Shown here one piece after another: positions 51,768 to 61,810 of a stretch of DNA of 64,000 bases; the first letter of the stretch is position 1; each line of letters begins with the position of its first letter. Location of the stretch: positions 62,001 through 126,000 of the forward strand of contig JAJDZU010000006.1 of assembly GCA_022824495.1 (NCBI GenBank), written 5' to 3'. Made by a program: the position numbers and the translations under genes. This DNA comes from Chloroflexota bacterium. Its GTDB lineage: Bacteria; Chloroflexota; UBA11872. The notes below the pieces were generated by a model, which was not told where the DNA came from, made no database searches, and saw nothing but the letters and a program-made list of their open reading frames with translations.

Positions 51768-52017
51768 AGACACCTGCAAAAAGCACTTATACAGCCGGGG
51801 TTCAAAGGTTGTGCACAGTCCGAAACGAGAAAAACGCCGATGCCAAACTTGCATGCGATAGACGCCGACTCGATCCACTAAGTCTTTTAACACTTCAACA
51901 CTGCTAGCCTGACTCTTCACGATCGCTGCTCGACGCAGCGAAGAACAAAAGGTACTATTGTTGGATCCGCGTAGCCACCGCCTAACTAGGACATTATCGC
52001 TGGACTTGGAGCCTTGA
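51768..52017. other. Transition to AT-richer accessory DNA
   Basis: These 250 bases drop in GC content compared with the surrounding genes. I see no gene, tRNA or strong hairpin here. Confidence 0.4.
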
Positions 52018-52281
52018 ATGAGCATGACTTATAGTCGCAAGACTATCAAAGATCTGACAGATTTGAGGGAAACCATAAGCAGTATAAATGAGACTTTAAA
52101 CAAGGATCAGCTTGAGCCGGACGATATAAAATCTATCGGGAGATATATAAACTCCGCTCTCTCCAGCATATATAGTAATTTGGCCCTTCTCGATCGCCGG
52201 TCGGCTGAAGCGTATGCTAGATCCAAAGGCATGTCACTTGAATACGAGGACGATGACATCTCATCAACGAGCCACGGTTGA
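52018..52281 (+). CDS. Small AT-rich hypothetical helical protein
   Basis: An 87-residue protein with markedly lower GC and different codon use than its neighbours (TATAGTCGC, ATAAAT, AGTATA), hinting at lateral acquisition. It is predicted helical (RKTIKDLTDLRETISSINETL) with an acidic end (EYEDDDISS). GGAG lies 6 bases before ATG 52018. I do not recognise it. It could be a phage-, plasmid- or defence-related small protein. Confidence 0.5.
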   Translation: MSMTYSRKTIKDLTDLRETISSINETLNKDQLEPDDIKSIGRYINSALSSIYSNLALLDRRSAEAYARSKGMSLEYEDDDISSTSHG

Positions 52282-52647
52282 GACTGATGTGGTCATGGAT
52301 GCACTTACGGAACATACTGGATATTATTGCGAATGACAAATGTTTGCACTTCGGAGTTCTATTAGGATTATTAGTCGAGATCACATACTATCATAGATGA
52401 GCTGTAATCTAGCTTTTAGATACGGTTCTCAGAAGGGGACGCCTGGCTTGCCAAGCGTCATTTAGCAACGATGCTTTGACTTGTCACGCTGGGCTGCAAC
52501 TCGCTGTCGGATGTCAGCGTGCGTCAGAAAGGCGCTAGGTTTCAGTTAACCTCGTCAGCGCCCGCCGAACCAGGACTACTGCGGGGATAACGCGACGGCC
52601 AAAGCCTGCTATTGGCCGCTCTATTGGCGAAGGTGCCTTACTCAGGC
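52282..52647. other. AT-richer intergenic stretch
   Basis: These 366 bases hold no open frame with family resemblance. Base composition remains lower in GC than the core. A weak inverted repeat is seen near 52435-52465 (GACGCCTGGCTTGCCAAGCGTC), which could terminate the small gene upstream. Otherwise nothing is supported. Confidence 0.45.
52441..52461 (+). terminator. Hairpin 160 bases after the small gene
   Basis: GCCTGGCTTGCCAAGCG region: GACGC and GCGTC flank GGCTTG/CAAGC pairs, giving an imperfect 10-bp hairpin. No T tract. Weakly supported. Confidence 0.3.
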
Positions 52648-53382
52648 TCACTCAAAGTACCACTCGCAGACTAGGCTGTTTCCATCCTGGTCTGTTTCGG
52701 ATGGGACGTGGCCTGCTAGAAAACCCTGACCAACTGAGAATCGGTACGGAACGCCAGCTTGGTGAGCCGCCTCGCAGGAAGGGTATCGCTGGCTTGGTGG
52801 AACGTAGCTTCTGACACTAGTAGTGTATTTTGTCTGGTCTCCGATGCGCTCAAAATAGATGGCCCATTTTGATTCTGGATGCGCTTCAACGACCAAGTTG
52901 GTTGTACCGAGAGCGGTAGTTATGTCGACCTCTCCGGTGGTAATGTTCCTGGTCCGGTCGTGTTGTAGGTGCTCTACAGCATGGCCATAGGGCACGACGT
53001 AGAACAGTACAGCTACCCTGGACAGGGTCGGTCCGTCGTGTGAGACGACTGTTCGGTACTTACCAGTTGGCAGATCGAGCGACTGCGTGGAGTCACCTTG
53101 GCCCATTTTCATCGCTGACGGGTTGTCGAGAGCCCAGGAGAAAGCGCCTCGAACATCCTGCAGATGATCTCGTCGGCAGGTGACTTCGGCGCTATACTGG
53201 TCATTGAAGGCTCGCTGGTAGATACCGACGGCACCGGAGCCTAGCGAAGAGGCTTCGACCATGTCGTTCATCTCAAGGCAGGTTTCAGGCCAGCCTCCCT
53301 TGAAATATCCGAGTGCAGATCCAGCCATCAAGCCCGCAGTGATAACGGCGGCTGCGCAAGCTGCTGATAGTCGTTTATTCAC
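52648..53382 (-). CDS. Secreted protein with Excalibur-like calcium-binding tail
   Basis: A 244-residue protein with a Sec signal peptide (MNKRLSAACAAAVITAGLMAGSALG). The main domain is not recognised. The C-terminus has YPSCEAAHQAGVPYRFS followed by DQDGNSLVCEW, which matches the Excalibur motif (DxDxDGxxCE), often found at the end of surface-attached secreted proteins. GTG 53382 is the start and overlaps the upstream stop as GTGA, with GGAG before it. It is therefore the third gene of a nuclease operon. Confidence 0.65.
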   Translation of the reverse strand: MNKRLSAACAAAVITAGLMAGSALGYFKGGWPETCLEMNDMVEASSLGSGAVGIYQRAFNDQYSAEVTCRRDHLQDVRGAFSWALDNPSAMKMGQGDSTQSLDLPTGKYRTVVSHDGPTLSRVAVLFYVVPYGHAVEHLQHDRTRNITTGEVDITTALGTTNLVVEAHPESKWAIYFERIGDQTKYTTSVRSYVPPSQRYPSCEAAHQAGVPYRFSVGQGFLAGHVPSETDQDGNSLVCEWYFE

Positions 53383-53564
53383 GGCAACTCCTTTGGAATA
53401 CGATGCTCCAGAATTCGGATATCCACTTCGAATTCCGTAGAGAAATCTGGAAGGGTTTCCATGCTCATATGAGGCGATGTATTAGAAGCATGGACGCCGC
53501 AGCACTCGCTGTCAGAGAAGGCGGCCGAGAGTAGCAGGCCGAGCTCTTCATTGAGTTCATCCAT
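53379..53564 (-). CDS. Small 61-residue linker gene
   Basis: A 61-residue acidic protein (MDELNEELGLLLSAAFSD, then SECCGVHAS). It overlaps the nuclease stop by 8 bases and the Excalibur start by 4. Both overlaps suggest real coupled translation. It is not recognised and may be an antitoxin-, immunity- or adaptor-like product. Confidence 0.5.
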   Translation of the reverse strand: MDELNEELGLLLSAAFSDSECCGVHASNTSPHMSMETLPDFSTEFEVDIRILEHRIPKELP

Positions 53565-54585
53565 TCTTCCAAGCTTCGTACACCGCCGTTGTCAGCGCGA
53601 ACAGGCGGTCCTTGTGTTGCTCCCACTCTTCGGCGGTGAACAGGAACTTAAGCTCGGTTCCGGGGTCTTCCAACGGGTCTCGATCTCTCGGGTATGTCTC
53701 ATATCGGATTTCCTGTATGGGCTGCCGAAACTCGTCCAGGCACAAGGCCTTGGTGCTCGGGAAGAAGACTATAGTCACGCCTCCCTTCCATGGATCAGTG
53801 CGTGCATATCTATTTCTCTGCAGTCTGATACTCAATCCAATGGATGTCGGGCTTTTGCTGAGCCCGGGCCAGTTCGCCTCGAACATCTCCTCGACGGCGC
53901 TGAAGGTCTTGGACATGCCGGAATTCTCTATTTTTTCCTTTAGCTTTGCTCTCTTCTCCTCCATGTTCGGGTATCGCCTTCGCCGGCGCGGAGCGGGATC
54001 TTCGTCGGCTTGTACTTCGACCTGACGGGCAAGCAGCGTCTTGCCGTCGTAGGCAAAGCCGTGGAACGTGAGCAGCGAAATGTCCATGCTGGTGTTGGCG
54101 GCGAGGAATCTCACCATCCGCTCCGTCCTTTCGTCGGCTCCCAGGCCGATCAGGAACAGGCGCAGCGGCCTAAGGGAGTCGAGACCCCGGCCGTCGGTGT
54201 TTTCGCCGTACCACTCCTCGAAGTCTTCGATGGTCTCGATGCCACCCATACCTGAGTTGGTGGCGATGTGTTCGGCCAATGCCACGTCGGTCCTGGCGTC
54301 CAGGTCGGAGGCGTAGTCGATGATCTGCGCAACGGCGTCCCTCGACAGCGTCCCGCGCTTCAACTCGAACACGACCAGCCGACCGTCCTCATCCACCCCG
54401 AGCAGATCGAGCGGCCCGCCGTCGGTGGGCGTCTGCCGGCCGACGAGCCTCAATCCCGGAATCAGCAGGTCGGGGTTCCTGACGAGCGTCTCCTCCAGCA
54501 AGGATTCCGTGTCGGTCTGGTCCTTCGACGCCAGGGGCGTGACCTTCGAGTCGCCATCGAGCGCCCAGATCTTTACTTCATCCAT
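53557..54585 (-). CDS. PD-(D/E)xK nuclease-like protein (NucS-related)
   Basis: A 342-residue protein. LVGRQTPTDGGPLDLLGVD (Asp60) and RLVVFELKRG (Glu74, Lys76) followed by AQIIDYASDL are the catalytic core of NucS-like/DUF91 restriction-fold nucleases. The second half has a basic linker RRRRRY, a helix EKRAKLKEK and a beta-rich end. It is related to the gene at 32344. It is the first gene of a three-gene overlapping cluster. Its role may be DNA repair or defence. Confidence 0.75.
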   Translation of the reverse strand: MDEVKIWALDGDSKVTPLASKDQTDTESLLEETLVRNPDLLIPGLRLVGRQTPTDGGPLDLLGVDEDGRLVVFELKRGTLSRDAVAQIIDYASDLDARTDVALAEHIATNSGMGGIETIEDFEEWYGENTDGRGLDSLRPLRLFLIGLGADERTERMVRFLAANTSMDISLLTFHGFAYDGKTLLARQVEVQADEDPAPRRRRRYPNMEEKRAKLKEKIENSGMSKTFSAVEEMFEANWPGLSKSPTSIGLSIRLQRNRYARTDPWKGGVTIVFFPSTKALCLDEFRQPIQEIRYETYPRDRDPLEDPGTELKFLFTAEEWEQHKDRLFALTTAVYEAWKNG

Positions 54586-54812
54586 TGGAGACCTTTGCGT
54601 AATTCGATTCGGATCAGGAGGTCCGGCGCCTGGATTCCCGATTTCGAGGGAGTGACGGAGGTTAACGCAACGGTCTCACCAGGGAGCACCAGCCCCGCCG
54701 CCCGATCGATTCGGGAAGACTTCTGGAAAGAACCGCAGTGGCCGTCGAGTCGATTCACGGCGCGGAGTCTTTCAAAAGCGGGCCGCGCACGTTCCTTGAT
54801 GCGACTTGAGAA

Positions 54813-55880
54813 CTATCGCGCCAGCGGCAGGAGTTTGATGCAGACGGGGTTGGGGATGTTGGTGACCTGGCCGGTGGGGTGGAGGTGGCCGGATTGGGGG
54901 TGGATGCGGAAGGTGACGATGGTGCTGGTGTCCTGGTTGGCGGCGAGGAGCCAGGTACCGGAGGGGTCGATGGCGAAGTTGCGGGGGGTTTGGCCCTGGG
55001 TGGATTCGTGGCCGAGGCTGGTGAGGCGGCCGGTGGCCTGGTCGACGGCGAACATGGCGATGCTGTCGTGGCCGCGGTTGGAGCCGTAGACGAATTTGCC
55101 CGAGGGCGCGACGTGGATGTCGGCGCAGGTGGTTTCGCCGTCGAAGCCGTCGGGCAGGGTGCTGACGGTCTCGATTTCGCCGAACACGCCAAGGTCCGCG
55201 TAGTAGCGGAGGACGGTGATCGAGGACGCCAGTTCGTTGATGAGGTAGGCGAACCGGCCGTTGGGGTGGATGTCGAAGTGCCGCGGTCCGGCGCCGGCCG
55301 GGGTGCGGACCCAGGGGACGTGGTGCGGCGCCAGCGTGCCGTTGTCCAGGTCGAGGTCGTAGACGAGGAGCTTGTCGATGCCAAGATCGGGGGCGAAGGC
55401 GCGGTCGTTGGCGGCGTCAAGAATGATCGAGTGGGCGTGGGGCCCGGTCTGCCGCACGGGGTGGATGCCGGATCCCTGGTGCTGAACGAAGCCGGACAGC
55501 GGGGCCAGGCTGCCGTCCGCCTGGATCGGCAACATGGCCACGCTGCCGCTGCCGTAGTTGGCGAGCAGCGCGTAGGCCTCAGTGGGGTCCACGCTGATGT
55601 GGCAGGGGACCTGGCCGCCGGTGAGCTGCTCGTTCAGGTAGGTCAGCGCGCCGGTGGCGGGATCGATGGCGTAGGCCTTGATGACGCCGTGCGTCTCCTC
55701 GCCGACGGCATAGAGATACCGGCCTGACGGCGAGACCTCCACCCACGACGGATTGGAAATGCCGCCGATTACGCTCAGTCGCTCCAGCGCGCCGGTACCC
55801 GCATCAAACCGATAGGTGTAGATGCCTTCGCTGGCGCCGGTGGTGTAAGTGCCGATGAAGGCGAAATAGTGGGTAGTCAT
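54813..55880 (-). CDS. Lactonase family seven-bladed beta-propeller (6-phosphogluconolactonase-like)
   Basis: A 355-residue propeller. HYFAFIGTYT at the start and repeated G(R/K)(Y/F)(L/A)Y-V patterns, with GPHAHSIILDAANDRAF, DLGIDKL, GPRHFDIHPNGRF and IHVAPSGKFVYGSNRGHDSI, match the lactonase 10/YbhE family. It hydrolyses sugar lactones such as 6-phosphogluconolactone, fitting the sugar-acid theme. It has no signal peptide. ATG 55880 lacks a strong ribosome site. It is alone on the strand. Confidence 0.85.
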   Translation of the reverse strand: MTTHYFAFIGTYTTGASEGIYTYRFDAGTGALERLSVIGGISNPSWVEVSPSGRYLYAVGEETHGVIKAYAIDPATGALTYLNEQLTGGQVPCHISVDPTEAYALLANYGSGSVAMLPIQADGSLAPLSGFVQHQGSGIHPVRQTGPHAHSIILDAANDRAFAPDLGIDKLLVYDLDLDNGTLAPHHVPWVRTPAGAGPRHFDIHPNGRFAYLINELASSITVLRYYADLGVFGEIETVSTLPDGFDGETTCADIHVAPSGKFVYGSNRGHDSIAMFAVDQATGRLTSLGHESTQGQTPRNFAIDPSGTWLLAANQDTSTIVTFRIHPQSGHLHPTGQVTNIPNPVCIKLLPLAR

Positions 55881-56017
55881 GGGATGTATCGCTTTGAAGG
55901 TTCCGGCCTCCGCATTGGAAGCAACCTGAAGCAGATTGTCAAACGTGGGCTTCGAGCCATCGCATGCCGATGCGCGCTTCCGGCGAGGTGCGTGAACTGT
56001 GACTGGATAGCCATGAT

Positions 56018-56632
56018 TCAGGATGCCGCCTGAATGGCGGCCGTGATCCGATCCCAGAAATAGGCGAACGACGCGGAGTGGTGCTTTGCCCGGTCGGGGT
56101 TGAATGCTCGCGCGACAGCGCGGGCGAGTTCAATCTTGCCGCCGCCTGGATATCCCACCCGCCCAGATTCTCGCCACAGGCGGCGGAGCCTAGTTTCAGC
56201 GTTGCCGGACCCGGTCTCCGGCGGTGCCGAGTATTCGACGTTTGGTATGAGTCGCCGGATGGCTTCTTCATCGGCGAGATACCAGGACTCCAGTTTGACC
56301 ACCGCCACGCAGATCACGACGTCGCGCTGGCCGATTGGCGCACGCGCCGCAGTGACGGTTTCCCTGTCGAAGGCCTCAACCGTTGCGGTCACGCACGGGT
56401 CTGAATCGCGGTCGACCAAGATGATCGACAGCGGGTAGTGAAGACTTCGAAAGCCATCAATCAGACTGGCTGCTTGGCGCTCAAGCTGAGTCCGACCCCT
56501 GACGGCGCGGACATTGAACAGCACACCTTGAAATTCACGGTGCAGAAGTGTTCGGAGAAATGCCTGGTCTGAAGGCCCCTCAACACCGACGCCTATCGTC
56601 AGGGAGTGCCTCCCAAGGCCCCTTGCTCCCAC
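56018..56632 (-). CDS. DUF4276 TOPRIM-like protein, partner of the ATPase
   Basis: A 204-residue protein. VGVEGPSDQAFLRTLL (Glu18) and IILVDRDSDP (Asp74, Asp76) are the Glu and DxD of a TOPRIM nuclease-type active site, as in DUF4276. It begins at GTG 56632 inside the end of the ATPase gene (34-base overlap), so the two are coupled. ATPase plus TOPRIM pairs constitute split OLD-like/PARIS-like phage defence systems, in which the TOPRIM partner is the effector. Function here is inferred. Confidence 0.75.
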   Translation of the reverse strand: MGARGLGRHSLTIGVGVEGPSDQAFLRTLLHREFQGVLFNVRAVRGRTQLERQAASLIDGFRSLHYPLSIILVDRDSDPCVTATVEAFDRETVTAARAPIGQRDVVICVAVVKLESWYLADEEAIRRLIPNVEYSAPPETGSGNAETRLRRLWRESGRVGYPGGGKIELARAVARAFNPDRAKHHSASFAYFWDRITAAIQAAS

Positions 56633-57804
56633 AACTCACCGAGCGAGAACGACCGGCGAAATGGCTCGATGTCTGGCACGGAGGATGCTCGGACCAACTG
56701 CGTAGATCCGTTCACTCTGTCGCACAGGAAGACTTCGTTGGGCGAGGCTTCGTCAAGGAAATCCGGGTTGTGGGTGGTCACGAACACTTGCGCGCCCTCG
56801 TCCGCGCAGTAGCGAAGATGTTCCGCGATCTCGGGAATGATATGCGGATGCAGCCCGTTTTCCGGCTCCTCAATCGCGATCAAGTCTCCAGGAGTGACGT
56901 CCAATGTAATCGTGAGCAAGGTCAGCAAGCGCACGGTTCCATCGGAGACTGAGCTTGGAATCAACCCGCCGATGATTTCGTCTTCTTCGACTTGAAAAGC
57001 CCACTTGTCGCCAACGGGTACCGGCCGGATATGCTTGAAGCCTGGAACCATGGCGCGCAGCGCACGTTGCACGGCTGCAAACACCTCTCCATCACGTCGC
57101 TGTTCCAGACGCTTCAGCGCAACTCCCAAGCGCTGACCCGAACGGCCCAATTCGACTCCCGGTGTCGCACGAAAGGCTTGTCGTGCGGAGTCGGCATTGA
57201 TATTGAAGAATCTCCAATTCGACATTCTTGACTTCATTATCACCGGCGGTAAATTATAAGTCGCGTTTACTGTTAGACGAGCTGAATCCTGCTCTGGAAT
57301 GAACATTTCCAGAATATCATAGTCCCGCCCCGGTAGCACATCATGAATCCTTACTTTACGACCATGTCTATATAAACCGTATTCACTAGTTCGACCGTTA
57401 GGATCTCTTATCTTGGCCGTAAAAACCTCCGATTCAATCGATGGATAATTATCGTCAGAGCCGAAGCCAAGAGCTATTTTGTAGTCGTAAGACTCCATCT
57501 GATATCCTGGGACTTCATAGGCTTCAAGGTCTTCTGGGGTTGTGTCTTTAACTCCGATTCTTAGAGACTTAGATTTGACCTTCTGATTGGAGATTTTACT
57601 TCGAATCTCGAGACTGCCGTCGAATGAATCGACGGCAGTCTCGACGTCATACTTGACAGCGAGCTGAAGGAATTCGAGCGCGGCAAGGAAGTTTGATTTG
57701 CCGGAGGCGTTAGGACCGACGAAGAAGGTCAGCGGGGTGACCTCGACCTTGGTCGCGGGCGAACCGAAGCTCTTGAAGCCCTCGATTTCTATGTGCGTGA
57801 GCAT
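56599..57804 (-). CDS. AAA/ABC-type ATPase of the OLD/RecF-like group
   Basis: A 401-residue ATPase. MLTHIEIEGFKSF opening and GPNASGKSN (Walker A, residues 30-38), a signature-like SVSDGTVRLL near 285, Walker B LIAIEEPENGLHP near 310 and TTHNPDFLDEA (switch His) are typical of AAA_21/OLD-family ATPases (SMC/ABC-like). The middle (about 57230-57660) is lower in GC than its ends. It is cotranscribed with the TOPRIM gene. It probably senses DNA or phage products and controls the nuclease partner. Confidence 0.85.
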   Translation of the reverse strand: MLTHIEIEGFKSFGSPATKVEVTPLTFFVGPNASGKSNFLAALEFLQLAVKYDVETAVDSFDGSLEIRSKISNQKVKSKSLRIGVKDTTPEDLEAYEVPGYQMESYDYKIALGFGSDDNYPSIESEVFTAKIRDPNGRTSEYGLYRHGRKVRIHDVLPGRDYDILEMFIPEQDSARLTVNATYNLPPVIMKSRMSNWRFFNINADSARQAFRATPGVELGRSGQRLGVALKRLEQRRDGEVFAAVQRALRAMVPGFKHIRPVPVGDKWAFQVEEDEIIGGLIPSSVSDGTVRLLTLLTITLDVTPGDLIAIEEPENGLHPHIIPEIAEHLRYCADEGAQVFVTTHNPDFLDEASPNEVFLCDRVNGSTQLVRASSVPDIEPFRRSFSLGELWEQGALGGTP

Positions 57805-57933
57805 CGGTATCCCGCCGTGTCGCTACCAAAGCCGTGCAGGTCGGGCAAGCGCTTCAACCACACAATCCTACGCGACCCGGCACCGCGGGTACGGTACCGG
57901 TCGCAGCTTCTAGGACTGAACGCGACTTCCTTG

Positions 57934-59532
<1,599 letters not shown>

Positions 59533-59667
59533 GTCGGTCGTGTGGCTCCCTTGGTCGGTGTCGACAGTGCGGCGCGCGGCTAGAGCGGGCCGGGATGTTT
59601 GGGTCGGTGCGGTATCGCCTCTTTTGGGCGGCCCTATCTTATTCGACCGGACCCGCCTGTGGGGAAA

Positions 59668-60606
59668 TCAGACGTAGCGTTCGCCTTCACGACCGGCGGG
59701 GCGGCGGCCGGCGGTGGCCCGGCGGGCGGCTTCGATCGACTTGCCGCCGGCCTGCAGGGCGCGGTCGTAATCGCCCACGCGGAATGCCTCCAGGTGCTCG
59801 TTCCAGGACTCGTCAGGTGTCTTGCCGGGTGAATCGGCCGAGGCCAGGTAGGCGCGCCAGTACACGACCATGTCGTCCAGGGTGACCTGTTGCGCGACGC
59901 ACTGGCGGTGCTTGCGGCGCTCGACGGGGTCGTCCAGCGCCACGAGGCGACGGGCGGCATCGGCGATGCGGCCGATCAGGGTCTCGGCGTAGTGCCGGCC
60001 TTTTTCGCGGCTGGCGTGGGTGCGCGGGTCGTCGCCGCCGACGCCTTCGGGCCACTGGTCGGGGGCCGGATCGAGGGCGGCCAGGTCCACGGTGTCGGAT
60101 TCGAGATACATCATGATCGAGGTCTCGATGGCGGCCGCGTGGTCCATCGGCTTTTCGAAGTCGCTGAGCAGGTGGGCGTCGACAGCGGCGAGGACCAGGA
60201 GGTCGGACTGCCGCATGGCGTTCAGCGCGGCGCGGCGATAGGCCAGGTAGTCCTCGCTGCCGCCGTGGCCGCCCAGCCAGATGACGACCTTGACGCCGTT
60301 GCGGGCCAGATAGTCGAGGATGGTCTGGGTGTTGGACTGAATCAGGTCGGGGGCGACGGGCATGCCCAGCGGCCACGGGACCTCCCAGGCGCCGAGAAAG
60401 ACGGTGGGATAGACCAGCCCGCCAGTGCGTTCGACGGCGCGGCGGCAGATGGCCTCGGACTTGACGGCGTCCAGGCCCACCGAGTTCTGACGGCCGTGCC
60501 ATTCCAGGGGTCCGGACGGCACGTAGACGCAGGGGAACTCGGCGAGGGCATCCCAGATCTGCTGGGGTCGGCAGCGTTCCCAGCGTCGTTCGACGGGCGG
60601 CTCCAT
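59668..60606 (-). CDS. Creatininase family amidohydrolase
   Basis: A 312-residue metal-dependent hydrolase. PLEWHGRQNSVGLDA (Glu, His and Asp) near residue 35, LGGHGG near 113 and AAAIETS near 158 (Glu) are the metal-binding motifs of the creatininase superfamily (MftE/ArfB/creatininase). Substrate is unknown. The epimerase stop overlaps the GTG at 60612 by two bases; ATG 60606 is equally possible, and I use it. Coupled with the epimerase, likely the same pathway. Confidence 0.83.
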   Translation of the reverse strand: MEPPVERRWERCRPQQIWDALAEFPCVYVPSGPLEWHGRQNSVGLDAVKSEAICRRAVERTGGLVYPTVFLGAWEVPWPLGMPVAPDLIQSNTQTILDYLARNGVKVVIWLGGHGGSEDYLAYRRAALNAMRQSDLLVLAAVDAHLLSDFEKPMDHAAAIETSIMMYLESDTVDLAALDPAPDQWPEGVGGDDPRTHASREKGRHYAETLIGRIADAARRLVALDDPVERRKHRQCVAQQVTLDDMVVYWRAYLASADSPGKTPDESWNEHLEAFRVGDYDRALQAGGKSIEAARRATAGRRPAGREGERYV

Positions 60607-60608
60607 GC

Positions 60609-61475
60609 TCACGGCGCCCGGCCGACGCGTCCGATGACGCCCTTGGACGTGAGGTTTTCGTGCACCTCGCGGGCCCAGGAGACCTCCGAGTCATCCTCCG
60701 GCGCGTAGCCGATGACGCGGCGGGCGTTCTCGAGGCCCCAGAACGAGCGGGTGTTGTCGGAGATGCCGTAGAAGACCTGCCAGGGGACGCCCCACTCGTT
60801 GTCGATGTTCTCGGTCTCAATCGACCTGACGAAGAGTTGGGTGAGGTCGCGCGGGCTGATGTAGGCGCCCAGGTTGCGGCGGACGGAATAGCCCTGGATG
60901 TCGCCCGCCAGCTCGGTGGGATCGAGCTGGCGGGGGGCGCCGATGCGGATGTGGACATTTTGGAGCTTGCGGCCGAGCGTGCCGGTGGCGAAGACGAAGC
61001 CCAAGTGCTCGTAGGACTCCTTGGCCCAGCCGTAGTAGTTGTCGGAGAGCGGGCGGATGTCGTTGGTGGCTTGCAGCATGTCCATCTCGCGGCTGCGCAG
61101 CAGGTGTTCGTAGAAGTCGGCGGCGTGGTTGGAGCTGGCCATCACGACGCGGCGGACGTTTTCCTCCAGCGACAGCCGGAAGACGTTGTAGGCCATGCGG
61201 ATGTTGTCCATCTCGCCGTCGAAGTGCTCTCGCACGTCCTCGGTGCGGCGAATGAAGGCCAGGTGGATGACCGCGTCGCAGCCGGTGAAGAGCGGGCGGA
61301 GGGTCTCGCGGTCGTCCAACATGCTGCGGACCTGGACGCCGGGGACTTCCTGTCCGTTGCGGTCGGTGGTGGTGACGTCGATCAGGGTGCAGTCGTAGCG
61401 TTCGCGGAGGGTGGGCAGCATTTGGGCCGCCACGTAGCCGGCGGCGCCGGTGACGAGAACCTTGGGGCGGGCCAT
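60609..61475 (-). CDS. NAD-dependent epimerase/dehydratase (extended SDR)
   Basis: A 288-residue enzyme. MARPKVLVTGAAGYVAAQM shows the GxxGxxA/G cofactor motif; DNYYGWAKESYEH near 142 contains the YxxxK active site, and MASSNHAAD the Ser/Thr. It probably acts on a nucleotide sugar or uronate (uronate dehydrogenase-like fold). ATG 61475 precedes the fold; a frame to 61511 adds only 12 residues. It leads an operon with the creatininase-family gene. Confidence 0.85.
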   Translation of the reverse strand: MARPKVLVTGAAGYVAAQMLPTLRERYDCTLIDVTTTDRNGQEVPGVQVRSMLDDRETLRPLFTGCDAVIHLAFIRRTEDVREHFDGEMDNIRMAYNVFRLSLEENVRRVVMASSNHAADFYEHLLRSREMDMLQATNDIRPLSDNYYGWAKESYEHLGFVFATGTLGRKLQNVHIRIGAPRQLDPTELAGDIQGYSVRRNLGAYISPRDLTQLFVRSIETENIDNEWGVPWQVFYGISDNTRSFWGLENARRVIGYAPEDDSEVSWAREVHENLTSKGVIGRVGRAP

Positions 61476-61810
61476 GGGGTTCACCTTGAAGCTGGTGCCG
61501 CATCGTAGCAACGGCGAGAGCGGGGCGGAGTTCGGGCTTGACGTTCGCTTTTTGTACGGTACATTGAATTGACCGTGTGAGGAAGGTTCCGGCGGCGCGG
61601 CAACCCCCTACAACCCGTTCGCCAGGGATTCGTCGCCGCGGATGGCTGAGAGCCGGACGCGCTGTTGAGGGCCGTGGGCATCCCCCTGCCGCCACGGCCG
61701 GCGGCGAAGGTTGGCGGCCGTTCCTCCGACGCGCCGTCGGAGCCTCCTCCGCGCGGTTTCCCATGAGCACGCGCGGCGTGTGACGCCGCTCCGAGGAGAC
61801 AGCCCCGCTG
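61476..61810. other. Divergent intergenic region with promoter
   Basis: These 335 bases separate the epimerase and DUF72 genes. TTGACG (61538-61543), a 16-base spacer and TACATT (61560-61565) make a plausible plus-strand promoter. It lies in an imperfect palindrome around TGTACGGTACA. A CTCCGAC/GTCGGAG hairpin is near 61735-61753, about 58 bases before the DUF72 start. No gene is supported. Confidence 0.5.
61538..61565 (+). promoter_or_regulatory. Promoter with possible palindromic operator
   Basis: TTGACG-16-TACATT, with the near-symmetric TGTACGGTACA overlapping the -10, 246 bases before DUF72. Symmetry suggests a repressor or activator site. Confidence 0.4.
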
